Shown here: in pieces, positions 9,330 through 15,890 of the stretch
Layout of the letters: each line of letters opens with the position of its first letter
How positions within the stretch are numbered: the stretch's first letter is position 1
Origin: Marinobacter segnicrescens
GTDB taxonomy: Bacteria > Pseudomonadota > Gammaproteobacteria > Pseudomonadales > Oleiphilaceae
Direction of reading: 5' to 3'
DNA: 64,000 bases
Assembly: GCF_900111555.1 (NCBI RefSeq)
Contig: NZ_FOHZ01000011.1
Span: forward strand, 1-64,000
Made by a program: the position numbers and the translations under genes
The notes under the pieces: generated by a model
The model's input: only the letters and a program-made list of their open reading frames with translations
Databases searched by the model: none
What the model was told of the DNA's origin: nothing

Positions 9330-10384
9330 TGGTACTGTGCCTCCACCCAGTCTCGGTACTGGCCGCTGGTCACGTTGTTCACCCAGTCCTGGTTAGCCAG
9401 GTACCAGGCTACGGTCTTGCGGATACCGGTTTCGAAGGTTTCGGCAGGCTTCCAGCCCAGCTCTCGTTCAAGCTTGCGGGCATCGATGGCGTAACGACGG
9501 TCATGCCCCGGACGATCTTTTACGAAGGTAATCTGCTCGCGGTAGGAGGCGCCATCTTCCCGAGGCTGTAGCTCATCGAGCATGTCACAGAGGGTGCGCA
9601 CGACCTCAATATTAGGCTTTTCGTTCCAGCCGCCAACGTTGTAGGTTTCACCCAAGCTGCCGGCCTCCAGTACCCGGCGGATAGCCGAACAGTGATCAGT
9701 TACATACAGCCAGTCCCGAACTTGCTGGCCATCCCCATAGATAGGCAGCGCCTTGCCTGCCAAGGCGTTGTGAATAACCAACGGGATCAATTTCTCCGGG
9801 AAGTGGTACGGTCCATAGTTATTGGAACAATTGGTGGTTACAACCGGCAAACCATAGGTGTGGAAGTAAGAGCGTACCAGGTGGTCGCTGGCTGCCTTGC
9901 TGGCTGAGTATGGGCTATTGGGCTGATAGGGATGGTTTTCTGTGAAGGCGGGTTCGTCAACCTCCAGTGTTCCATATACTTCATCCGTTGACACATGCAG
10001 GAACCGAAAATTCTTCCTCTCATCCCTTTCCAGCTTGCCCCACCAGGCCCTGGCAGATTCCAGCAGGCGGAAAGCTCCAAGGATATTGGTCTGAATAAAC
10101 TCTTCCGGCCCCAGGATGGAGCGATCCACGTGGCTTTCAGCCGCGAAGTTTATAATGGCACGCGGCCGATGCTCCTCCAACAGGCGACTGACGAGGTCTG
10201 TGTCACCAATATCGCCTTTGACGAACACGTGACGAGCGTCGCCTTCCAGGTCAGACAGGTTCTGCAAGTTGCCAGCATAGGTCAGCAGGTCGAGGTTAAT
10301 AACGGTCTCATCCGACTGGGCAAGCCAGTCCAGTACAAAATTGCTGCCGATAAAACCGGCGCCTCCGGTAACGAGGATGCTCAT
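9326..10384 (-). CDS. rfbB: dTDP-glucose 4,6-dehydratase
   Basis: 352 residues, the usual RmlB length. It converts dTDP-glucose to dTDP-4-keto-6-deoxyglucose using tightly bound NAD. The N-terminus carries GGAGFIGSNFV. FAAESHVDRSI, STDEVYG and the catalytic YSASKAASDHLVRSY follow in the right order, then NNYGPYHFPEKLIPL and the substrate-contact region KDRPGHDRRYAID. It lies 3 bp after the stop of the glycosyltransferase at 10388-11401 and overlaps rfbD by 4 bp, so it is the second gene of the ops-controlled operon. Confidence 0.97.
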   Translation of the reverse strand: MSILVTGGAGFIGSNFVLDWLAQSDETVINLDLLTYAGNLQNLSDLEGDARHVFVKGDIGDTDLVSRLLEEHRPRAIINFAAESHVDRSILGPEEFIQTNILGAFRLLESARAWWGKLERDERKNFRFLHVSTDEVYGTLEVDEPAFTENHPYQPNSPYSASKAASDHLVRSYFHTYGLPVVTTNCSNNYGPYHFPEKLIPLVIHNALAGKALPIYGDGQQVRDWLYVTDHCSAIRRVLEAGSLGETYNVGGWNEKPNIEVVRTLCDMLDELQPREDGASYREQITFVKDRPGHDRRYAIDARKLERELGWKPAETFETGIRKTVAWYLANQDWVNNVTSGQYRDWVEAQYQ

Positions 10385-10387
10385 AGT

Positions 10388-11401
10388 TCAGATTTTTCCA
10401 GTAACAGTTGCTATAAAAAGTCCCAGGTTGCCTATGACGGTCTGGCGATAGGCCCCTGATTTTCGTAAGTGGTATAAACGACTGAAGATGTTGCCTGACC
10501 GCGCTTTCACGAAATGCTGAAAGCGCTTGCGGTTGTCGGGCGTAAGCAGATGTTGGGCTGACTCCAGTGCCCGCACATTGACATCATTCCAGGTACGAAA
10601 GCGGTTGTGGAACAGCATTTTGATTCGAAAGAGGTTGGCAGCCAGAGAGGTATTAGCGCCCACAAGATTGGAGCCGTGTTGCCGATAGCGAATGGTTGGG
10701 ACGGGGTCAAACAACACCACGCCCCCAGCGCCACTCACTAACAGATAAACCCACCAGTCGTGACTGACTATCGGCGGTGTTCCGGCTCGCCTCACCAGGT
10801 CCCGGCCAGCTTGGTTGATAACCATGGTGTTACCACCAGCCAGACTCTGCACCAGTGCGTTAGCGAAATCAGGCTTCCTCTTCCGGCCAGCAGAATAACC
10901 GGTTTCTGCCCCACTTTCATCCGTTAGCAGCGTACGACCGCAATAAACAGCGGGCGTGTCCGGCTGAACTTCCTTCAGTGTGCGCACTGCCACTTCCAGC
11001 TTGTTTTGCTCCCAGACATCGTCCTGATCACAGAATGCAAAATAGTCAGCGGATATATCTTCACAGCACAGTAATGTAAGGAAGTTCGCCGCAAACCCGT
11101 CTTTTGGTCCCTCAATAAGGTTGAACTCAAAACCTTCCGAACCTGACTGATAAGCATCAAGTGCCTTGCGCGCTGAATCATCCGGGCTGTCGTCAGAGAC
11201 CCAAAGACGGAAGTTCCGGTGGCTTTGGGCGAGCAGTGATTCGAGCTGATCGGCAAAATAATCGCTCGGACAGTAGGTGCACATAAGCACGGCCACGTGC
11301 TCGCCCCGGCCCGTCGCCCTTTCCAGGCGGCTCGCCTCACTGCTTGCCACAAGGCCTGAGGAAAGAGGCGATCGACCGCCTGTACCGAAACTCCGCTTCA
11401 C
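10388..11401 (-). CDS. Family 2 glycosyltransferase, probable rhamnosyltransferase
   Basis: 337 residues. A GT-A domain starts near residue 33 (VAVLMCTYCPSDYFADQLESLLAQS) and contains SDDSPDD and DQDDVW, the metal and nucleotide-sugar contacts. The layout resembles the RgpB/RfbF rhamnosyltransferase group, including the short basic C-terminal tail LRKSGAYRQTVIGNLGLF often seen in those enzymes. It is the first gene of the operon, immediately after the ops-bearing leader, and directly precedes rfbB. Its position suggests it makes or extends the adaptor between the lipid primer and the rhamnan, but acceptor and linkage cannot be read from sequence. Confidence 0.85.
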   Translation of the reverse strand: MKRSFGTGGRSPLSSGLVASSEASRLERATGRGEHVAVLMCTYCPSDYFADQLESLLAQSHRNFRLWVSDDSPDDSARKALDAYQSGSEGFEFNLIEGPKDGFAANFLTLLCCEDISADYFAFCDQDDVWEQNKLEVAVRTLKEVQPDTPAVYCGRTLLTDESGAETGYSAGRKRKPDFANALVQSLAGGNTMVINQAGRDLVRRAGTPPIVSHDWWVYLLVSGAGGVVLFDPVPTIRYRQHGSNLVGANTSLAANLFRIKMLFHNRFRTWNDVNVRALESAQHLLTPDNRKRFQHFVKARSGNIFSRLYHLRKSGAYRQTVIGNLGLFIATVTGKI

Positions 11402-11421
11402 AACATGTCTCTTGAATCAAA

Positions 11422-11433
11422 CACGCTACCGCC
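11422..11433 (-). promoter_or_regulatory. ops element (RfaH recruitment site)
   Basis: The minus strand reads GGCGGTAGCGTG, identical to the E. coli ops core. It sits 21 bp upstream of the first glycosyltransferase start codon, inside the leader. In E. coli this element pauses RNA polymerase and is bound in the non-template strand by RfaH, which then suppresses termination across the long operon. A full RfaH gene lies 350 bp away, which makes the assignment strong. Confidence 0.93.
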
Positions 11434-11577
11434 CCACTTACCCGTAACAAGTGTTTTATGGCTTGGACTCCCCCACGACCGAATCCGCCAAAAATCCACT
11501 ACGACACAATAAATCGCCGCTAAGTGGTGACCGACTCGAAAAACAAGAGGGGGTGGGGCCCCGAAAAATGTGATGCA

Positions 11578-11605
11578 ATTCTACGTCATCAAACGTTCAC
11601 GGCAA
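11578..11605 (-). promoter_or_regulatory. Candidate sigma-70 promoter of the polysaccharide operon
   Basis: Read on the minus strand: TTGCCG (11605-11600), a 16-bp spacer, then TAGAAT (11583-11578). Transcription would start near 11571 and give a leader of about 170 nt with the ops element roughly 140 nt downstream, a normal arrangement for RfaH-controlled operons. The assignment is by eye only. Confidence 0.45.
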
Positions 11606-11786
11606 GGGCACTTTAATGCAAAGGCGGACTTTCTGTGTGTCTTTTGGTTAACCGTTGTTAAAGGTTAGGAGGTGCATTTGTTTTTAGTGGCTTTGTGCGT
11701 ACCCTCTGCGCCTTCCCGAGGGCCCGGTGATTCACGGGGTGCCCTTCTCTGGCTATGCTGACGTTAAACGCGCAAGGAACGTTCCC

Positions 11787-12260
11787 ATGCCCTGGTACGC
11801 CATCCAACACAAACCTGCCCAGGGGGACCGGGCGCTGGAGAACCTGCAGAACCAGGACGCCCGGTGTTTTTACCCCAAGGTGACGATGGAGCGTATACGT
11901 GCCGGCAAGCGCACTACCCGGCTGGAGCCGCTGTTTCCCGGTTACCTGTTTATCAATATAGATCCTTCGGACCCGCTATGGGGCAAGCTGCGTTCTACCC
12001 GTGGGGTGCTGCGGGTGGTGGGCTTTGGTGGTAAGCCGGTGCCGGTGCCGGATGAGGTGATTGAGTACATCTACGATGGCCTGACGGCGGTTGAGCAACA
12101 GGGTGGCATGAAGAAAGGCGAGAAGATAGAAATTCAGGAAGGTCCGTTCCGGGGCGTGGAGGGGATTTTCCAGGCCTACGACGGCGAAGAACGGGCCATT
12201 GTACTGATTTCGTTTATGCAAAAGCAGCAGGTGGTCAAGGTTCGGTTGGGGGATTTGTGA
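11787..12260 (+). CDS. rfaH: Transcription antitermination protein RfaH
   Basis: 157 residues from the ATG at 11787, preceded by AAGGAAC; the frame is open further upstream but the family starts with MxWYxxQ. The N-terminal NGN domain has WYAIQHKPAQGDRALENL, then KRTTRLEPLFPGYLF and the STRGVLRVVGFG loop seen in RfaH. The C-terminal KOW-type region begins near residue 105 (KGEKIEIQEGPFRGVEGIF). RfaH binds RNA polymerase paused at ops sites, keeps it elongating and couples it to ribosomes. It is transcribed away from the ops-carrying operon, a local regulator-target pair. A general NusG would be longer and is expected elsewhere in the genome. Confidence 0.93.
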   Translation: MPWYAIQHKPAQGDRALENLQNQDARCFYPKVTMERIRAGKRTTRLEPLFPGYLFINIDPSDPLWGKLRSTRGVLRVVGFGGKPVPVPDEVIEYIYDGLTAVEQQGGMKKGEKIEIQEGPFRGVEGIFQAYDGEERAIVLISFMQKQQVVKVRLGDL

Positions 12261-12269
12261 GGTTGCAGC

Positions 12270-12557
12270 CTAGCTCTCCCAATCCTCTCTGCTGTGCCTG
12301 ATACGAATGATCAACACCCGGCCACACTCGGGCTCCAGTCTGTAAATGATAAGATGAACGCCCATCGATTGGACTCGAACAGCCGGGGTCAATTCCCTCC
12401 GCTCCGGCGCTGCCAGGGGATTGTCTGCCAGGAAATCGAAACTCTCTTGCAGCTTACGGTGATACCGGTCCGCTTGAGCAACGCCAAAATCCTCAATTCC
12501 CTGCAGGAAAATATTTACAACATCCTCCTCAGCCTTACGGCTAAGTACATAATCCAT
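12270..12557 (-). CDS. ParE/RelE-superfamily toxin
   Basis: 95 residues with the small alpha/beta fold pattern of ParE toxins: YVLSRKAEEDVVNIF at the N-terminus, RKLQESFDFLADNPLAAPER in the middle, and LIIYRLEPECGRVLIIRIRHSREDWES at the end. ParE proteins poison DNA gyrase, RelE proteins cleave mRNA on the ribosome; the spacing around the LxxNP motif and the RIRH end favour ParE. It lies 8 bp behind its antitoxin and is convergent with rfaH, 9 bp apart. The pair probably serves as a stability or stress module. Confidence 0.88.
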   Translation of the reverse strand: MDYVLSRKAEEDVVNIFLQGIEDFGVAQADRYHRKLQESFDFLADNPLAAPERRELTPAVRVQSMGVHLIIYRLEPECGRVLIIRIRHSREDWES

Positions 12558-12565
12558 TGTATTAA

Positions 12566-12805
12566 CTATCCTTTGGCCATCCTTATGGCGTCTTCTCGCA
12601 GTTGGTCCATCGTTCTGGAAGCCTCACCACTGTCGAGGCCTTCGTTGACCAGCTGCTGCATTCGCGCGACCTTTTCAGCCCGATCCTGGTCTTTTCTGAT
12701 CAGATCCCTCACATAATCACTGGCGTTGGCATACCGGCCTGTCCTGGACTGGGCCTCAACCCAGTCTTTCATTGGCTCTGGCAGCGATACGTTCATTGTG
12801 GCCAT
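12566..12805 (-). CDS. ParD-like ribbon-helix-helix antitoxin
   Basis: 79 residues from the ATG at 12803-12805. MNVSLPEPMKDWVEAQSRTG at the start forms the beta-strand and first helix of a ribbon-helix-helix DNA-binding domain, and NASDYVRDLIRKDQ is the second helix. The remaining acidic helix (QLVNEGLDSGEASRTMDQLRE) is the toxin-binding part of type II ParD proteins. A longer reading frame extends upstream to 13066 but has no family similarity. It neutralises the ParE toxin encoded 8 bp downstream and is expected to repress its own promoter through the repeats just upstream. Confidence 0.9.
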   Translation of the reverse strand: MATMNVSLPEPMKDWVEAQSRTGRYANASDYVRDLIRKDQDRAEKVARMQQLVNEGLDSGEASRTMDQLREDAIRMAKG

Positions 12806-12830
12806 GAGCACCTCACATTGCGTTATCCGG

Positions 12831-12857
12831 TTGCCAATTATTGCCAATTTTTGCCAA
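12831..12857 (-). promoter_or_regulatory. Three phased TTGCCAA repeats upstream of parD (likely operator)
   Basis: TTGCCAA occurs at 12831, 12841 and 12851 on the plus strand, exactly 10 bp apart, so all copies face the same side of the helix. They lie 26-52 bp upstream of the parD start, where RNA polymerase would bind. Ribbon-helix-helix antitoxins bind such short iterated half-sites. ParD autoregulation is therefore inferred. Confidence 0.6.
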
Positions 12858-12905
12858 CACTGAAAGTCTGGTGTTGCAGGATTCGGGCGCGAGCTAACAG
12901 GCTCT

Positions 12906-13262
12906 GTGCTTTCGCATAGTTCTGACCTGTTGCTCCACATTAAGCTCCCGATGATCGGCCCACATCCCGAAGCCAGGGTTTCTGCCCTTGGCCCGCTCCT
13001 CTTCAATCGGTACCAGACGTGCGGGGCGCTGGTGGCCGCATTGATTGAGCGCGAGATTCGACACACCTATGGGGACAGCGCTCCCGAACAGGAGACTGTC
13101 GGCCTGTACACTATTCACACAGTTTGCGCCAACTACGCCTGTCTCGCCTACGTCATCAAACAGGGCTTTGATGACCATATCCTTATGGTGCACGGGCTGG
13201 GCGATACCAGGGAAGACTTCACATCGTTGATCAATGGAGGATTAAATGCTGACCGTGAATGA
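12906..13262 (+). CDS. Hypothetical protein
   Basis: 118 residues if the GTG at 12906 is used (AACAGG lies 4 bp before it); an ATG at 12951 is the alternative. I recognise no domain. It has a middle stretch ALVAALIEREIRHTYGDSAPEQE and a late DDHILMVHGLGDTREDF. An overlapping open frame on the other strand (12894-13193) is the competing possibility. I prefer this strand because its end overlaps the next gene by 17 bp, as in an operon, and because that next gene has a strong ribosome binding site. It would be the first gene of a rightward unit leading into the toxin-antitoxin pair. Confidence 0.4.
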   Translation: MLSHSSDLLLHIKLPMIGPHPEARVSALGPLLFNRYQTCGALVAALIEREIRHTYGDSAPEQETVGLYTIHTVCANYACLAYVIKQGFDDHILMVHGLGDTREDFTSLINGGLNADRE

Positions 13263-13545
13263 AAAAGATTATCTACTTGACATGGTCTTTGCAGTTATCG
13301 GCGAAGACCAAGCTGTTCGAAACTACAAAAGCGGCTTTAACGAAGAGGCCATTGCCGTAGTCGAACAGATGATCGAAGCGAATACTTCATGCAATGAGAA
13401 CATGCGAAAACTGGCAAAGGATCTACTTGGGGGCAGCGGAACATTGGCGAGGGGTTGGCTCGAGAAGGTGCTCAAATCGGCTAAAAGGAAGGTATCTGCG
13501 AGCTGGCCAGTAGAATGGTTGACCAATAGTAAACAAGCAAAGTAA
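13246..13545 (+). CDS. Hypothetical small helical protein
   Basis: 99 residues with GGAGG five to six bases before the ATG. No family is recognised. The sequence is mostly helical and charged (VNEKDYLLDMVFAVIGEDQ, then EAIAVVEQMIEANTSC) with a basic C-terminus (KSAKRKVSASWPVEW). It has no signal peptide or membrane segment, so it is probably cytoplasmic. It overlaps the preceding frame by 17 bp and ends 9 bp before the RelE-like toxin gene. It may be an accessory cargo gene of the island or an extra partner of the toxin system; there is no evidence to choose. Confidence 0.65.
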   Translation: MLTVNEKDYLLDMVFAVIGEDQAVRNYKSGFNEEAIAVVEQMIEANTSCNENMRKLAKDLLGGSGTLARGWLEKVLKSAKRKVSASWPVEWLTNSKQAK

Positions 13546-13554
13546 ACTTGATCC

Positions 13555-13812
13555 ATGTACCAGCTGGCCTACAAGAAAGCGGCCCTGAAAGCGCTCCGAA
13601 AAATGCCCAAGGCACAAGCTGAGAGACTCCAGCAGCAACTGGAAGCGATAGCCAGTGCGCCCTATGCCTATCAGGGCGACTGGAAACCGATGCGGGGCGA
13701 GCCATACTGGCGATTAAGGCAAGGTAGTTTCCGGGCAATTTGCAGCATTAATGATGGTGAGTTGTTGGTTCTTGTAGTCAAGGTCGGCTCAAGGGGAGAT
13801 GTTTACAAATGA
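13555..13812 (+). CDS. RelE-like toxin
   Basis: 85 residues, typical for RelE/ParE-fold mRNA interferases. The pattern is YQLAYKKAALKALRKMPKAQAERL at the start, YQGDWKPMRGEPYWRLRQGSFRAICSI in the core (the conserved W-R-L-R-G-x-R-x strand), and a final LVVKVGSRGDVYK strand with basic residues where RelE has its catalytic Arg/Lys/Tyr. It overlaps the downstream antitoxin start by 4 bp. The toxin-before-antitoxin order is like HigBA and mqsRA rather than relBE. It follows the unknown gene at 13246 by 9 bp. Confidence 0.88.
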   Translation: MYQLAYKKAALKALRKMPKAQAERLQQQLEAIASAPYAYQGDWKPMRGEPYWRLRQGSFRAICSINDGELLVLVVKVGSRGDVYK

Positions 13813-14189
13813 CCGCACAACTTATTGAACGTGAAGGCAAACCGGAGTACGCCGTTCTACCCTACGATGAATACCTGCAACTACTGGAGTTGGCCGAAGA
13901 CGCCCAAGACCTGGCAGACGCCCGGGAGGCAGAGCGCGAACTGGCCAGCGGTGAGGATGAGGCTATCCCCGCAGAAATTGCCCGGCGCCTGATTGCCGGG
14001 GAAGAACACCCACTGAAGGTCTGGCGGGAGTATCGCGGCCTCACGCAGGAAGCGCTGGGCAGTTACGCGGGCGTGGGTAAATCCTACATCAGCCAGATTG
14101 AAGCCGGCAGCAAGAGCGGCTCGGTCAGGGTTTTGAGTTCACTGGCGAGAGCCCTTGCAGTCGACCTGGACGATCTGCTGGTTGAGTGA
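13809..14189 (+). CDS. Xre-type antitoxin with Phd-like N-terminus
   Basis: 126 residues. The first part (MTAQLIEREGKPEYAVLPYDEYLQLLELAED) resembles the Phd/YefM start that binds RelE-type toxins; a Glu/Ala-rich linker follows; residues about 70-124 are a lambda-repressor-like helix-turn-helix (LKVWREYRGLTQEALGSYAGVGKSYISQIEAGSKSGSVRVLSSLARAL). The combination points to a DNA-binding antitoxin that neutralises the toxin encoded just upstream and represses the operon. It ends 57 bp before the stop of the convergent lipoprotein gene. Confidence 0.88.
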   Translation: MTAQLIEREGKPEYAVLPYDEYLQLLELAEDAQDLADAREAERELASGEDEAIPAEIARRLIAGEEHPLKVWREYRGLTQEALGSYAGVGKSYISQIEAGSKSGSVRVLSSLARALAVDLDDLLVE

Positions 14190-14245
14190 ACCCGAAACTG
14201 GGAGTTGGCCCCAACCAGGCCCTGTTTTTACTCCTGCTTAACGCC

Positions 14246-15643
14246 CTACCGTGTAATCGTCTTGCTGGCCACCTCTGACCAGGCGCTTTCGAGGCCATTC
14301 TGGTCCACGGTACGCATGGCGAAGTACCAGGTACCCTCTGCCAGGCCAGTGACTTCAGTTTCCATTGCCTGTCCGTCCTCGACGATGACCTCGCTGGTCA
14401 TGGCTTCCACATCCGGCTGGGTGCCGTAGCGGACAATGTACTGGCCGATCTCACCCATGGCCAAACCCGTTCCGTCTGCCCGGGTCTGCGGGGCCTGCCA
14501 GGTTAACGTGGCCGCCATGGCGGTTTCCGTGGCCTCCTGCTCAGGCGCCGGCTCTGCATTTTCTTCGGGCTGCGGTGCCGGTGTGGGGGTTTGCACTACG
14601 TCTTGATCCGTTGATGGCACCCGCTCGGAACCGTCATTGGCTGCAACGTCATCGGTGCCAGTAGTGGGGCTGTCCTCCGGCTGGCTGCCACTGTCGTCGG
14701 CAATATGCACGCCACTGAGCAGCCGATCACCAGCTGACGCCAGGACCGCTGTGGCGGACGATGTTTCGTCCTGTGCGAGCGCGTAGGCATGGACGGCAGC
14801 GTATTCCTGGATGCGGTCACTCCCCGGTTGCCCTTCGGCCCCATCATCACTGATAACCCCGGTTGTCAGGAGCTGGCTCCGGAAAGCATCGATAACCCCC
14901 TGCACACCCTCCACCGGAAATTCCGCGGCCAGGCCCAGAAACGCTGAGTTCACCAAAGCCGCTTCCAGCTCTGCCTGTTCAATATCCGCCGGCAGGGTGC
15001 TGGTGATATCTACCGGGGTCAGTCCAACCGAACCCTGCTGCAGGCCGAACCAGCCCTCTACCTTGCTCTGGGCCTGCAGGAAGCCCTGCCAGCCGGTATT
15101 TGCGCCGGTTGATTCAAACAGGCTGGTGCTCAGGGTGGTGAGCGGGGTCAGGTGCCCCCCGGGCTGCTCCTGGTCCACACCAACGGACACCATGGTTTCC
15201 AGTTGCAGGTTGGGACCTGGCCAGAAGTCTTCCCCGAATGCGGCAGTGGCTGAGCCGCCATAGCCCTGACAACCGTCCACGGCATCGCAGCGCATGCGGG
15301 TGTTGCCGTCACTGCTGAGTTCCAGCTTGATGAGATCGGCGCTGGTGGAAAGATCCAGGTCATAGAAACCAGTCCTGCCGGTACGAACCGACTCACCCAG
15401 GCGGACCAGGGATCCGTCATCTTCGACGCCCCAGGCGGTAATGATGCCGTTTGAAATAACACCCTTTACGGCGTACCCGGAGATATTCACGGCCCGCTCG
15501 TCACTGGCGGTTTCTGCAGTATTGGCTGAGCCGGACGGTGAGGCGGCCGTGTCACTACCGCCACCCCCTCCACCACCACAGGCAGAGAGCAGCACCGATA
15601 AGCTGGCAGCGAGCAACAGTCTGGGGAAACAGGCGACAACCAT
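14246..15643 (-). CDS. Lipoprotein with fibronectin type III-like C-terminus
   Basis: 465 residues. A lipoprotein signal peptide ends in LSAC (Cys at about 22), followed by a poly-Gly/Ser linker of the kind seen on surface lipoproteins. The N-terminal region from about 52 has a repeated beta pattern (VNISGYAVKGVISNGIITAW). A long acidic, Pro/Glu-rich stretch lies around 325-380. A fibronectin III-like module is at 385-465 (LTWQAPQ...YIVRYGTQP...TWYFAMRTVDQNGLESAWS). I do not recognise a function. It is probably attached to the outer membrane and may bind other surface components. It is transcribed divergently from the sensor kinase at 15891. Confidence 0.8.
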   Translation of the reverse strand: MVVACFPRLLLAASLSVLLSACGGGGGGGSDTAASPSGSANTAETASDERAVNISGYAVKGVISNGIITAWGVEDDGSLVRLGESVRTGRTGFYDLDLSTSADLIKLELSSDGNTRMRCDAVDGCQGYGGSATAAFGEDFWPGPNLQLETMVSVGVDQEQPGGHLTPLTTLSTSLFESTGANTGWQGFLQAQSKVEGWFGLQQGSVGLTPVDITSTLPADIEQAELEAALVNSAFLGLAAEFPVEGVQGVIDAFRSQLLTTGVISDDGAEGQPGSDRIQEYAAVHAYALAQDETSSATAVLASAGDRLLSGVHIADDSGSQPEDSPTTGTDDVAANDGSERVPSTDQDVVQTPTPAPQPEENAEPAPEQEATETAMAATLTWQAPQTRADGTGLAMGEIGQYIVRYGTQPDVEAMTSEVIVEDGQAMETEVTGLAEGTWYFAMRTVDQNGLESAWSEVASKTITR

Positions 15644-15890
15644 GAAGCACCTCCGGAGGGAAATTCAGGGTTCCATCCTAGAGGGCCAGCGTCAGCAAAA
15701 CTGTTAGCCGGTTGTTGTTTGTGGCGGGCGTTTCTGACGGTTTTTTGGCAACGTAACAGACTGTAAATAACTGAAAAATAAAGCAACTGAACGTAACGCT
15801 TGCACTCACCTTTATATGTCGCTTTACTAGTCGGACTATTAATGGCGAGACCTGCCCGATAATTCCAAACTCAAAAGGACTTGTCCGCTT

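Larger units (their letters stand above)
11402..11786. other. Divergent control region between the polysaccharide operon and rfaH
   Basis: 385 bp with no convincing gene. It holds the leader and likely promoter of the leftward polysaccharide operon (separate entries) and the upstream region of rfaH. GC content is visibly lower than in the flanking genes in places, and a GGGGCCCC palindrome at about 11557-11564 could form part of a leader hairpin. No clear promoter for rfaH could be picked out by eye. Confidence 0.6.

Noticed and set aside
12894..13193. 99-codon minus-strand open frame opposite the hypothetical gene at 12906
   Set aside because: It may be real, but it has no overlap or spacing that links it to a neighbour, while the plus-strand frame does; kept only as the alternative.
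12270..14189. Integron cassette array
   Set aside because: Toxin-antitoxin genes are common cassettes, but no attC-like sites or integrase were seen and the genes are in both orientations.
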